From contig NZ_CP144375.1 in assembly GCF_043575855.1 (NCBI RefSeq), positions 9,238,001 to 9,302,000 on the forward strand: 64,000 nucleotides of DNA. The letters are read 5' to 3'. Source of the DNA: Kutzneria buriramensis (GTDB lineage Bacteria; Actinomycetota; Actinomycetes; Mycobacteriales; Pseudonocardiaceae). Positions within the stretch are counted from its first letter, which is position 1; each line of letters opens with the position of its first letter. Position numbers and translations under genes: made by a program. Positions 51,954 through 60,405 of this stretch are shown piece after piece. The notes beneath the pieces are model-generated. The model ran no database searches. It saw only the letters and a program-made list of their open reading frames with translations, and was not told where the DNA came from.

Positions 51954-52581
51954 CCCGATCAAAGTCCTTGTGGTGGACGACCATCCGGTGGTGCGCCAGG
52001 GACTGCGCACCTTCCTGGACCTCCAGGACGACATCGCCGTCGTCGGCGAGGCCGCCGACGGCGAGTCCTGTGTGGACGCCGTGGCCGAGCTGGAACCGGA
52101 TGTGGTGCTGCTGGACCTGAAGATGCCCGGCAGCGGGGGAGTGGAGGCGCTGCGAGGCCTTCGGGCGAACGGCAGCGCCGCGAGGGTGTTGGTGATCACC
52201 AGCTTCACCGACCCGACCGCCGTGCTGCCGGCGGTCCGCGCGGGCGCCGCCGGGTACGTCTACAAGGACGTGGATCCGCCGGCCCTGGCGGCGGCGATCC
52301 GGGCGGTGCACGCCGGACATGTGTTGCTGCACCCCGATGTCGCACGGCTGCTGGCCGCCGGCGAGGCGCAGCCGCACGGCGTGCACCTCACCGGCCGCGA
52401 GCGCGAGGTGCTCGCCGAGCTGGCCCGTGGCCGGTCCAACCGGGAGATCGCCAGGTCGCTGGTGCTGTCCGAGAAGACGGTGAAGACGCACGTCAGCGCC
52501 ATCCTGGCCAAGCTCGGCGTGCAGGACCGCACCCAGGCGGCGCTGCACGCCGTCCGCACCGGACTGATCAGTTCCGGGTGA
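51946..52581 (+). CDS. NarL/LuxR-type response regulator
   Basis: 211 aa from GTG 51946. Receiver domain VLVVDDHPVVRQGL with phospho-Asp in VVLLDLKMPGSGG, Thr/Ser in VLVITSF and Lys in VYKDV; C-terminal LuxR helix-turn-helix LTGREREVLAELARGRSNREIARSL then KTVKTHVSAILAKLG. Paired with the GAF kinase just upstream (8-nt overlap). The target genes are not visible. Its last 14 nt overlap the convergent methyltransferase gene. Confidence 0.93.
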   Translation: MGDPIKVLVVDDHPVVRQGLRTFLDLQDDIAVVGEAADGESCVDAVAELEPDVVLLDLKMPGSGGVEALRGLRANGSAARVLVITSFTDPTAVLPAVRAGAAGYVYKDVDPPALAAAIRAVHAGHVLLHPDVARLLAAGEAQPHGVHLTGREREVLAELARGRSNREIARSLVLSEKTVKTHVSAILAKLGVQDRTQAALHAVRTGLISSG

Positions 52582-53632
52582 GCAGCACGCGATAGGCGTT
52601 GGAGTAGCCGTGTTTGCGCCCGTACGGCGCGTGCAGCTTGTCGGCGATGAACGCGAGCACCAGCAGCGGCACCGAGATCACCATGCTCAGCTTGCGGACC
52701 AGCTTGCGCAGCGCGCTCGGCGGCTTCGGCTGCCACGGCACGTCGTTGCCCTTGACCACCCAGTTCGCCCACAGCGCCAGCGCCGCCACCATGTCCATCG
52801 AGCCGTGCGGCTCGGCCCGCTGCTCGTCCAGCACGGTGAAACCCAGTTCCTCGGCGGCCTTCTTGAGGTTGCCGATCGGCATCATGTTCAAATGCTGCGG
52901 TTGCAGCCACGGCATCCAGTACCGGCCGAGGATCCGGCCCCAGCGCGACTCCGGGTCCGGCAGCTCGATCACCAGGTGCCCGCCGGGCGGCAGCACCGCC
53001 GCTGCGGCGGACAGCTCAGCCTTCGGGTCCAGCGTGTGCTCCAGATAGTGGAACATGCTGATCACGTCGTAGTTGCCGGCCAGTTCGCCGGTCATTTCCG
53101 GGAAGTTCCCCCGGAACCCCTTGCTGATCCAGCCGTGCTCCTGGGCCAGCTCCACGCCCGCGCTCATGTCCAGGCCGTGGAACTCCGTGTCCGGCAACAC
53201 TTCCGCGGCCGCCTTGCAGAAGTGCCCGTGCCCGGTGCCGACGTCCAGCCAGCGCTTGGGCGCGTGGTGCTTGGTCAGCAGCGACGCGCGGTCCTTCAGG
53301 CCGGCCGTGTTGCCCTCGAACATGGCCGCCATCTGCTTCTCGCCGAGGCCGTCGTAGCAGTCGCGGTAGTAGAACTCCAGGCCGGCGAGGCTCAGCCGGG
53401 GGTTCTGGAAGACGTGATGGCAGTCCTGGCACTCGGACAGCTCGAACCGGCCCGGCTTGTGCTGCAACAGGTCCACGGTGCGCAGGCGGGTGGCCAGGTT
53501 GCCGCCGCCGCACCAGGCGCAGTCGTCGCGGCGGGGTTCGTAGAAGCGGTCCAGCCCGGCCTCGATGTCGGCGAGGTACTGGGGGCGCCGCGCGGCGACA
53601 GGATCCGTCTCCGGCAGGGAGGAAGCGGTCAT
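52568..53632 (-). CDS. SAM-dependent methyltransferase with N-terminal Cys cluster
   Basis: 354 aa from ATG 53632. The N-terminus has a zinc-ribbon-like cluster CAWCGGG...CQDCHHVFQ, then a class I methyltransferase fold with SAM loop RWLDVGTGHGHF, acidic residue in FHGLDMS, and FHYLEHTLDP. A C-terminal helix (VISVPLLVLAFIADKL) could touch the membrane. It is similar to sugar- or lipid-linked methyltransferases of glycan clusters, but no such cluster is nearby. The substrate is unknown. Confidence 0.82.
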   Translation of the reverse strand: MTASSLPETDPVAARRPQYLADIEAGLDRFYEPRRDDCAWCGGGNLATRLRTVDLLQHKPGRFELSECQDCHHVFQNPRLSLAGLEFYYRDCYDGLGEKQMAAMFEGNTAGLKDRASLLTKHHAPKRWLDVGTGHGHFCKAAAEVLPDTEFHGLDMSAGVELAQEHGWISKGFRGNFPEMTGELAGNYDVISMFHYLEHTLDPKAELSAAAAVLPPGGHLVIELPDPESRWGRILGRYWMPWLQPQHLNMMPIGNLKKAAEELGFTVLDEQRAEPHGSMDMVAALALWANWVVKGNDVPWQPKPPSALRKLVRKLSMVISVPLLVLAFIADKLHAPYGRKHGYSNAYRVLLTRN

Positions 53633-53757
53633 GGGCCGCAGCGTAGCGGCGATCACCACCGGTGTCTGCGCACCTACGGTGGTAAAAACGGGTCCGAACA
53701 AGACCTCCCGCCACATTGTTCACAACGGACAATGCGTCGGGCACGGAGGAGGATGGC

Positions 53758-54489
53758 ATGACGGCACTGTTCGCGCAGATCAGCGATCTACATCTGGACG
53801 GCACCGTACGTGCCACCGACCGCGCGCGGCGGGTGGTGGGCTACCTGAACGGGCTCGCCCGGCCGGTGGACGCGGTGCTCGTCACCGGCGACATCGCCGA
53901 CCACGGGACGGAGGCGGAATACGAGGAGGCCGCGCGGCTGTTCGCCACCATGTCGGTGCCGGTGCTGCCGTGCCCGGGCAACCACGACGTGCGCGGGCCG
54001 TACCGCAAGGCGTTGCTCGACGAGGAACCGGTCGGCGGCCCGATCAACCGCCGGCACCGCGTCGCCGGCGTCACCGTCCTGTTGGTGGACGGGACCGTGC
54101 CGGCCCAGGGACACGGTTACGTCGACGACGAGACCATCGCGTGGCTGGAGGAGCAGCTGCGGGATCCCTCGCCGACGCTGATCGCCCTTCACCACCCGCC
54201 GGTTCGGATCCACGAGCCGTCCCTGGACAAGATCCTGCTGCACTCGCCGGACCGGCTCGAGGCGCTGGTGGCGGCGCATCCGCAGGTGATCGCCGTGCTC
54301 ACCGGGCACGCCCACACCGCCGCCGCCTCGACGTTCGCCGGCCGGCCGCTCGTCATCGCGCCGGCCGTGACCTACGCGCTGCGCATGCCGTGGGAGGGCG
54401 GCGACATCCGCAACTGGGACCAGCCGCCGGGCGTCGCCTTCCACGTGATCGACGACTCCCGGATCATCACGCACTTCCGGGTCGCGTGA
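53758..54489 (+). CDS. Calcineurin-like metallophosphoesterase (CpdA-type)
   Basis: 243 aa. ATG 53758 follows GGAGGAGG closely. All metal-site motifs of class III cyclic-nucleotide phosphodiesterases are present: ISDLHLDG, VTGDIADHG, PGNHDVR, ALHHPP and LTGHAHT. It probably hydrolyses cAMP or another phosphodiester in the cytosol. The next gene's GTG overlaps its stop, so the two are coupled. A functional link with the cyclase-like protein elsewhere in the window is speculative. Confidence 0.88.
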   Translation: MTALFAQISDLHLDGTVRATDRARRVVGYLNGLARPVDAVLVTGDIADHGTEAEYEEAARLFATMSVPVLPCPGNHDVRGPYRKALLDEEPVGGPINRRHRVAGVTVLLVDGTVPAQGHGYVDDETIAWLEEQLRDPSPTLIALHHPPVRIHEPSLDKILLHSPDRLEALVAAHPQVIAVLTGHAHTAAASTFAGRPLVIAPAVTYALRMPWEGGDIRNWDQPPGVAFHVIDDSRIITHFRVA

Positions 54490-55064
54490 TCCATCCGTAC
54501 GCCGTGCTGGGGTTCCTCGCGGCGGTCTTTCCCATCACGGCCACGCCCGGCGCGAGCGTCGCCCTGCTGATCCAGGGCGGCCGGCGACGGGCCGTGCCCG
54601 TCATCCTCGGCACCGTGACCGGGCTGTACGTGCACGCCACGCTCGCCGTGTTGGGATTGTCGGCGCTGGTCATGGAATCCAGCGAGGCCTTCGCCGTGGT
54701 GCGGGTCGTCGGCGCCGTGTACCTCGTGGGCCTCGGTTTGTGGACGTGGTTCGCCACCGGCTCTCGCGTCGCCAGGGCCCGCACCGACCCCACCTACACG
54801 CGGGCGCTGCTGGCCAACGTGCTGAACCCCAAGGCCGCCTCCATCTACCTCACCCTGGTGCCTCAGTTCGTTGCCCCGCAAGAGAATCTCGCCGGCCAGA
54901 TCTACGTGCTGGTCACCGCGCACGCCCTGCTGGCGATCACCTGGCTGTCCCTCTGGGCCTTCGTCCTGCGCCGGATCCCCACCACCGACGCCTTCCGCCG
55001 GTGGACCCGCCGCGTCACGTCGGTCGTCCTGGTGGCGCTCGGCGTCCGCGCCGCCACCACCTGA
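54486..55064 (+). CDS. LysE/RhtB-family amino-acid exporter
   Basis: 192 aa from GTG 54486 (GTGA overlap with the previous stop). Five to six membrane helices and the family motif PGASVALLIQGGRRRAVPVILG near the N-terminus identify a LysE-type translocator, which exports amino acids or similar compounds using the proton gradient; LLANVLNPKAASIYL is also typical. Substrate not predictable. Confidence 0.87.
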   Translation: MIHPYAVLGFLAAVFPITATPGASVALLIQGGRRRAVPVILGTVTGLYVHATLAVLGLSALVMESSEAFAVVRVVGAVYLVGLGLWTWFATGSRVARARTDPTYTRALLANVLNPKAASIYLTLVPQFVAPQENLAGQIYVLVTAHALLAITWLSLWAFVLRRIPTTDAFRRWTRRVTSVVLVALGVRAATT

Positions 55065-55065
55065 G

Positions 55066-55120
55066 CGTGTCCGAAAAGCACATTCGGGGTGCCCGAGCGC
55101 GCGACTCGCGGGGGTGAGGG
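55066..55120. repeat. Dispersed intergenic repeat, copy B (inverted)
   Basis: Read on the minus strand this segment is CTCACCCCCGCGAGTCGCG, a variable stretch, CCGAATGT and TTTTCGG, matching 29122-29174 block by block. It begins 1 nt after the LysE stop. The shared core and palindromic CGCGAGTCGCG suggest a genome-wide repeat family. Confidence 0.6.
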
Positions 55121-55148
55121 TGCCCGAATCGTGTCGGTGAGCGAGAGT

Positions 55149-56285
55149 ATGTCCGTGACTACGTGGTACCGGCCGATGCGGGCCCGGGGCATGCACGAGG
55201 TGCACCGGGTGTCGACCCCGCTCGAGCTGCTCTTCGACCTCTGCTTCGTCGTCGCCGTCTCGCAGGCGGCGGCGCAGCTGCACCACGCGCTGGGCAGCGC
55301 CCACCCCGCCAACGGGGTGCTGCACTACGTGATGATCTTCTTCGGCATCTGGTGGGCGTGGATGAACTTCACCTGGTTCGCCACCGCCTACGACACCGAC
55401 GACGGCGTCTACCGGGCGACCACGCTGGTGCAGATCACCGGCGTGCTGATCATGGCGGCCGGCGTGCCGAGGGCGTTCGGCGACGACTTCCGGATCGTGA
55501 TCGTCGGCTACGTCGTGATGCGGCTGGCCATGGTCAGCCAGTGGCTGCGTGCCGCCAGGTCCGACCCGGAGCGCCGGCGGACGGCGCTGCGCTACGCCGG
55601 CGGCATCTTCGGGGTGCAGCTGCTCTGGGTGTGCCTGCCGCTGTTGCCGGTGTGGATGTTCGGCGTGTTCGTCCTGCTGGAACTGGCCATCCCGCCGTGG
55701 GCGGAGCACACGACGCCGACCAGCTGGCACCCGCACCACATCATGGAGCGCTACAGCCTGTTCACGCTGATCGTGCTGGGCGAGTCGGTGCTGGCCGCGA
55801 CCACGGCCACCCAGGCGGCCCTGGACTCCGGCACCAAGTTCGGCGACCTTGCCGTGCTGGCCGCCAGCGGGCTGCTGATCGTGTTCGGCATGTGGTGGCT
55901 GTACTTCGACCGCCCCGCCCACTACCTGCTGACCTCGCTGCGGACCTCGCTCATCTGGGGCTACAGCCACTTCGCGGTGTTCGCCTCGGCGGCGGCCGTC
56001 GGCGCGGGCCTGGAGGAGGCCGTCGAGGCGCACGACCACATCGGCTGGGCCATCGCCGTGCCGGTCGCCGTCTACGTGCTCGGCGCCTGGGCGCTGCAGG
56101 TGCGGCCCCGCCACGAACACGCCCTGGACGCCGCGCATCTGGCGGCGGTGGTCCTGATCGTGCTCACGCCGCTGACGCCGTGGGCGGTGCCGGCGACCGC
56201 GGTGGTCGTCGTGCTGCTGGTGGTGCTCAGCCTGCTGCTGGCGCGGCCGTCGACTCCCGAGGAACCAGAGCAGTTGGCACTGTGA
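55149..56285 (+). CDS. Low-temperature-requirement A (LtrA)-like membrane protein
   Basis: 378 aa. ATG 55149 is used; GTG 55131 (six residues longer) is possible, neither with a clear ribosome site. Family motifs: VSTPLELLFDLCFVVAVSQAA, FFGIWWAWMNFTWFATAYDTDD, HIMERYSLFTLIVLGESVLA and MWWLYFD. About ten membrane helices. LtrA proteins are widespread integral membrane proteins of unknown biochemical role. The 3' end overlaps the convergent LacI gene by 59 nt. Confidence 0.88.
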   Translation: MSVTTWYRPMRARGMHEVHRVSTPLELLFDLCFVVAVSQAAAQLHHALGSAHPANGVLHYVMIFFGIWWAWMNFTWFATAYDTDDGVYRATTLVQITGVLIMAAGVPRAFGDDFRIVIVGYVVMRLAMVSQWLRAARSDPERRRTALRYAGGIFGVQLLWVCLPLLPVWMFGVFVLLELAIPPWAEHTTPTSWHPHHIMERYSLFTLIVLGESVLAATTATQAALDSGTKFGDLAVLAASGLLIVFGMWWLYFDRPAHYLLTSLRTSLIWGYSHFAVFASAAAVGAGLEEAVEAHDHIGWAIAVPVAVYVLGAWALQVRPRHEHALDAAHLAAVVLIVLTPLTPWAVPATAVVVVLLVVLSLLLARPSTPEEPEQLAL

Positions 56286-57255
56286 CGACGGAGTCCTGAT
56301 CGGACGGGCCGAACGCCAGCTCCACGGCCTTGCGCCCGATCTCCTCCAGCGGCACGTGCACCGTGGTCAGGTTCGGCCACACGTCCACGGCGGTCGGCAG
56401 GTCGTCGTAGCCGGCGACGGACACGTCGTCCGGCACCCGCCGCCCGGCCGCCCGCAGCGCGTGCACCGCGCCGGCCGCGACCAGGTCGTTCGCCGCCAGC
56501 ACGGCCGTGAAGTCGGCGTCGGCGGCGAGCAGCCGCTCGACCCCCGCCCGCCCGGCCTCCCGGCTGAAGTCCCCGTGCACCACCAGGTCCGGCGCGAGCT
56601 CGACGCCGGCCTCGGCCAGCGCCGACCGGAAGCCGGCCAGCCGGGACGTGGTGGTGGTCCGGCCGTCCGGGCCGGTGATGTACGCGATGCGCCGGTGGCC
56701 GAGGTCGAGCAGGTGCCGGGTGATCGCCGCCGACCCGCCGGCGTTGTCGATCTCCACGACGGCGCCGGGCGCGTCCTCGCCGGGCGCGGGCCGCCCGCAC
56801 AGCACCAGCCGGGTGCCGTGGCTGAGCATGCCCTTGGCCCGCGCGGTGGCCTCGGCCAGGTACTCGGGGTCCTCGGGGGCCGCGCCGACCAGGATCACCG
56901 CGTCGGCCCGGTGCCCGCGCAGCAGCTCCAGGAACGCGAACTCCTGCTCGGGGTCGCCCTCGGAGTTGCAGATGACCGACAGCCGGCTGGTCTCCGCCGC
57001 CGCGCCCTGGATGCCCCGCGCGATGCCCGCGAAGAACGGGTCGGAGGCGTCGTTGAGGACCACGCCGACGATGCCGCTGGTGCTGTGCAGCAGCGCCCGG
57101 GCGTGCGCGTTGACCACGTAGTCCAGCTCGCGGACGGCCTGCTGCACCCGCTGGCGCGTGCTCTCCGCGACCGGGTAGTTGCCGTTGAGCACGCGGGACA
57201 CCGTGGCCGGCGACACGCCGGCGCGGGCGGCCACCTCGACCAGCGTGACGGGCAT
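56227..57255 (-). CDS. LacI-family transcription regulator
   Basis: 342 aa. N-terminal LacI helix-turn-helix VTLVEVAARAGVSPATVSRVLNG with the hinge helix at ARALLH, followed by a periplasmic-binding-protein-like sugar domain (IVGVVLNDASDPFFAGIARGI; AVLAANDLVAAGAVHAL; ISVAGYDD-type DVSVAGYDDLP). It lies 25 nt after the three-gene sugar-catabolic operon on the same strand and probably represses it through the palindrome at 60302-60317. Confidence 0.93.
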   Translation of the reverse strand: MPVTLVEVAARAGVSPATVSRVLNGNYPVAESTRQRVQQAVRELDYVVNAHARALLHSTSGIVGVVLNDASDPFFAGIARGIQGAAAETSRLSVICNSEGDPEQEFAFLELLRGHRADAVILVGAAPEDPEYLAEATARAKGMLSHGTRLVLCGRPAPGEDAPGAVVEIDNAGGSAAITRHLLDLGHRRIAYITGPDGRTTTTSRLAGFRSALAEAGVELAPDLVVHGDFSREAGRAGVERLLAADADFTAVLAANDLVAAGAVHALRAAGRRVPDDVSVAGYDDLPTAVDVWPNLTTVHVPLEEIGRKAVELAFGPSDQDSVVTVPTALVPRESTAAPAAG

Positions 57256-57279
57256 GCGGACTCCCGGGTTTTCGTCCTG

Positions 57280-58110
57280 TTAGACCAGGTGATCACGGTA
57301 GCGCTGGATGACCTCGGTCAGCACCTCGGCCCCGTTGCGAGCCCACAGCGCGGGGTTGAAGATTTCCACCTCCACGGGCCCGTCGTGGCCGGTGGAATCC
57401 ACCAGCTCGCGGATCTCGCGCAGCGGCACGTGGCCGTCGCCGAGCTGGCCACGCCCCAGCAGTACGCCTTCGGGCAGCGGCGTGACCCAGTCCGCCACCT
57501 GGAACAGCGCCAGCCGCCCGGTCTCGCCGGCCCGCCGCACCTGGACGTCCAGCTCCGGGTCCCACCAGGAGTGGTACGTGTCGACCACGACGCCCACCTG
57601 CTCGGCCGGGAACGGCTCGGCGAGGTCCAGTGCCTGCGCCAGCGTCGAGACCACGCAGCGGTCGGAGCAGTACATCGGGTGCAGCGGCTCGATCGCCAGC
57701 TGCACGCCCCGTTCGCCGGCATACGGCGCGAGCTCCGCCAGCGCGTCCGCGACCCGCCGCCGCGCGCCCACCAGGTCCCGGTCGTCGGCTCCGAGACCGC
57801 CGCTGACCAGCACGAGCACCGGGCAGTTCAGCGCCGCCGCCTCGTCGATGGCCCGCAGGTTGTCGTCCAGCGCGGCACGTCGCTGGACGGGCTCGGCCGC
57901 TGTGTAGAAGCCGCCCCGGCACAGGCTGGTCACGGTCAGCCCGGCGTCCCGGATCAGCCATGCGGCGCGCTCCACGCCGTACTCCTGAACCGGCTCCCGC
58001 CACGGCGCGATGCCCGGCACACCGGCCTCGACGCACCCGGCGACCAGCTCCTCCAGCGACCACTGCTTGATCGTCTCGGAGTTGATGGACAGCCGCGCCA
58101 GGTCGCTCAC
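57280..58110 (-). CDS. Sugar phosphate isomerase/epimerase-type TIM barrel
   Basis: 276 aa from GTG 58110 (GTGA overlap with the upstream stop). AP-endonuclease-2/xylose-isomerase-like fold: LSINSETIKQWSLEELVAGC, VTSLCRGGFYT, LAIEPLHPMYCSDRC with a metal Glu, VVDTYHSWWDPEL with metal Asp/His, and VEVEIFNP with a C-terminal metal Glu. It probably isomerises or epimerises a keto sugar or cyclitol intermediate. Third gene of a LacI-controlled operon. Confidence 0.87.
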   Translation of the reverse strand: MSDLARLSINSETIKQWSLEELVAGCVEAGVPGIAPWREPVQEYGVERAAWLIRDAGLTVTSLCRGGFYTAAEPVQRRAALDDNLRAIDEAAALNCPVLVLVSGGLGADDRDLVGARRRVADALAELAPYAGERGVQLAIEPLHPMYCSDRCVVSTLAQALDLAEPFPAEQVGVVVDTYHSWWDPELDVQVRRAGETGRLALFQVADWVTPLPEGVLLGRGQLGDGHVPLREIRELVDSTGHDGPVEVEIFNPALWARNGAEVLTEVIQRYRDHLV

Positions 58111-59135
58111 AGCAGGGCCGCCCGACTCGCGGCGAGCTCCGGATCGGCGAACAGGTCCAGCTCGGCGGCCAGTTCGTAGCATCGGAGCAGGTGCTCGCGG
58201 GAACGCGCCGTCTCCAGCCCGCCGATCATGCTGAAGTGGTCCTGGTGGCCGGCCAGCCAGGCCAGGAACACCACGCCGGTCTTGTAGTACCGGGTCGGGG
58301 CCTCGAACACGTGCCGCGCCAACGGAACCGTCGGCTCCAACCGCGCCAGGAACCCCTCGGTGTCGCCGGCGTCCAGCCGATCCAGCGCCTGCTTGGCGAC
58401 GACCGCGAGGGGATCGAAGACGCCCAGCAGCGCGTCGCTGTGACCGTGCTCGTCGCCGGCGATCAGCCGCGGGTAGTTGAAGTCGTCGCCGGTGTAGCAG
58501 CGCACGCCCGCCGGCAGCCGTCGGCGCAGGGCGATCTCGCGCTTGGCGTCCAGCAGCGAGATCTTCACGCCGTCGATGCGGTCGGCGTTGGCCTCGATCA
58601 CCGACAGTAACGTCTCGGTGGCCTCGTCCAGGTCCTCGCTGCCCCAGTACCCGGTCAGCGCCGGGTCGAACATGGGGCCGAGCCAGTGCAGGATCGCCTT
58701 GTCCCACAGCTGCGACAGCAGCCGTCCGTACACCTCGCGGTAGTCGTCGGCGTCCTGTGCCAGCGCCGCCATGTGCCGGCTGGCCATCAGGATCGGCTGC
58801 GCGCCCGCGGCCTCCACCACCGCCAGCTGCTCGGTGTACGCGTCGATGACCTGGTCCAGTTTGACGACCTCGCCGGTCAGCTGGTCGGTGCCCGCGCCGG
58901 CGGCGATCACGCCGCCCTCCCCGCACGCCTCGGCGGCGCTGCGCCGGATCAACTCGGCCGCGGTCGTCCAGTCCAGGCCCATGCCGCGCTGCGCGGTGTC
59001 CATCGCCTCGGCGACGCCGAAGCCCAGTCGCCACAGGTGTCGGCGGAACGCCAGCGTGCTGTCCCAGTCGACCTTGTTGTTGTCGTCGGGGTCGGCGACG
59101 ACGTGCGCGGCGGCGAAGAACGTCCGGCTGCTCAC
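58107..59135 (-). CDS. Dihydrodipicolinate-synthase-family (DUF993) protein
   Basis: 342 aa from GTG 59135 (GTGA overlap with the upstream gene stop). A TIM-barrel aldolase-like protein: GFGVAEAMDTAQRGMGLDW, AAGAGTDQL, VKISLLDAKREIALRRRLP with the candidate Schiff-base Lys in GVKIS, YTGDDFNYPRLIAGD and APTRYYKTGVVFLAWLAGHQ. Members of this family are found with Gfo/Idh enzymes in sugar-acid or cyclitol catabolic operons. The reaction is probably aldol cleavage of a keto acid; substrate unknown. Confidence 0.85.
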   Translation of the reverse strand: MSSRTFFAAAHVVADPDDNNKVDWDSTLAFRRHLWRLGFGVAEAMDTAQRGMGLDWTTAAELIRRSAAEACGEGGVIAAGAGTDQLTGEVVKLDQVIDAYTEQLAVVEAAGAQPILMASRHMAALAQDADDYREVYGRLLSQLWDKAILHWLGPMFDPALTGYWGSEDLDEATETLLSVIEANADRIDGVKISLLDAKREIALRRRLPAGVRCYTGDDFNYPRLIAGDEHGHSDALLGVFDPLAVVAKQALDRLDAGDTEGFLARLEPTVPLARHVFEAPTRYYKTGVVFLAWLAGHQDHFSMIGGLETARSREHLLRCYELAAELDLFADPELAASRAALL

Positions 59136-60283
59136 AGCGTCAGCTCCGGCACCTCGACGCGCCGGCCCTCGGCCGCCGACCGCAGGCCCAACTCCGCCAG
59201 CTGCACGCCCCGCGCGCCGGCGAGAAGGTCCCACTGCCACGGTTCGTCCAGCACCACGTGCCGCAAGAACAACTCCCACTGCTCCTTGAAGCCGTTGTCG
59301 AACTCGGTGTTGTCCGGGACCTCCTGCCACTGCGCGCGGAAGTCCACCGGCGACGGGAGATCCGGGTTCCACACCGCCTTCGGCGTGATCGACCGGTGCT
59401 GCACGCGGCAGTGCCGCAGCCCGGCCACGGCGCTGCCCTCGGTTCCGTCCACATGGAACTCGACGAGCTCGTCCCGGTTGACGCGTGTGGCCCAGGAGGA
59501 GTTGATCTGCGCCACGATTCCGCCGTCCAGCTCGAAAATCCCGTACGCGGCGTCGTCGGCGGTGGCGGCGTAGGCGTTGCCGTGCTCGTCGACCCGTTCG
59601 GGGATGTGGGTCGCGGTAAGCGCTTGCACGGAGCGGACGGGGCCGAAGATGTCCCGCAACACGTACTGCCAGTGGCAGAACATGTCGAGCACGATGCCGC
59701 CGCCGTCCTCGGCGCGGTAGTTCCAGGACGGGCGCTGCGCCGGCTGCCAGTCGCCCTCGAACACCCAGTAGCCGAACTCGCCGCGCACGGACAGCACCCG
59801 CCCGAAGAAGCCGCCGTCCATCAGGCGCTTCAGCTTGCGCAGGCCCGGCAGGAACAGTTTGTCCTGCACCACACCGGTTTTCACGCCGGCGGTCGCCGCG
59901 GTCCGGGCCAGGTCGAGGGCGTCCTCCAGCGACTCGGCGGTCGGCTTCTCGCAGTAGACGTGCTTGCCGGCGGCGATCGCCGCGAGCACGCCCTCGCGCC
60001 GGGCGGAGGTCACCTGGGCGTCGAAGTAGACCTCGACGTCCGGTTCGGCCAGCGCCTTGCCCACGTCCGTGGTCCAGCGCTCGATGCCGTGGCGCTCGGC
60101 GATGGCCCGGATCCGGTCCTCGTTGCGGCCGATGAGCACCGGTTCCGGCCAGATCACCGTGCCGTCGGCGACGGCGACGCCGCCCTGCTGGCGGATGGCC
60201 AGCACGGAGCGGAGCAGATGCTGGTTGTAGCCCATCCGCCCGGTCACCCCGTTCATCGCCACGCCGACGGTCCTCCGCGCCAC
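59132..60283 (-). CDS. Gfo/Idh/MocA-family oxidoreductase
   Basis: 383 aa from GTG 60283, with GGGAGG 6 nt upstream. Nucleotide-binding start VGVAMNGVTGRMGYNQ, then VEVYFDAQVTSARREG and the family signature CEKPTAES; the C-terminal catalytic domain has a WNYRAEDGGGIVLDMFCHW stretch with a likely His. It should oxidise a sugar or cyclitol hydroxyl with NAD(P). First gene of an operon with the DUF993 and isomerase genes, all coupled by 4-nt overlaps. Confidence 0.9.
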   Translation of the reverse strand: MARRTVGVAMNGVTGRMGYNQHLLRSVLAIRQQGGVAVADGTVIWPEPVLIGRNEDRIRAIAERHGIERWTTDVGKALAEPDVEVYFDAQVTSARREGVLAAIAAGKHVYCEKPTAESLEDALDLARTAATAGVKTGVVQDKLFLPGLRKLKRLMDGGFFGRVLSVRGEFGYWVFEGDWQPAQRPSWNYRAEDGGGIVLDMFCHWQYVLRDIFGPVRSVQALTATHIPERVDEHGNAYAATADDAAYGIFELDGGIVAQINSSWATRVNRDELVEFHVDGTEGSAVAGLRHCRVQHRSITPKAVWNPDLPSPVDFRAQWQEVPDNTEFDNGFKEQWELFLRHVVLDEPWQWDLLAGARGVQLAELGLRSAAEGRRVEVPELTL

Positions 60284-60301
60284 CGCACACCTCCCAGCTG
60301 G

Positions 60302-60317
60302 TAGAAAAGCCTTTCTA
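60302..60317. promoter_or_regulatory. LacI-type operator for the sugar-catabolic operon
   Basis: TAGAAAAGCCTTTCTA is a 16-bp inverted repeat (6-bp arms, central GC) centred 27 nt upstream of the Gfo/Idh start. The shape GAAA-x-x-x-x-TTTC with a GC centre is typical of LacI-family operators, and a LacI gene ends the cluster. Confidence 0.65.
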
Positions 60318-60405
60318 TCGGAGGCTAGGAGCTGGGAGAGGGGGTGTCAACAAAGAGCACCCGCCCGCGACCTCGGAAACGGCGGCAGGCGGCCTTGAGA
60401 AGCGC

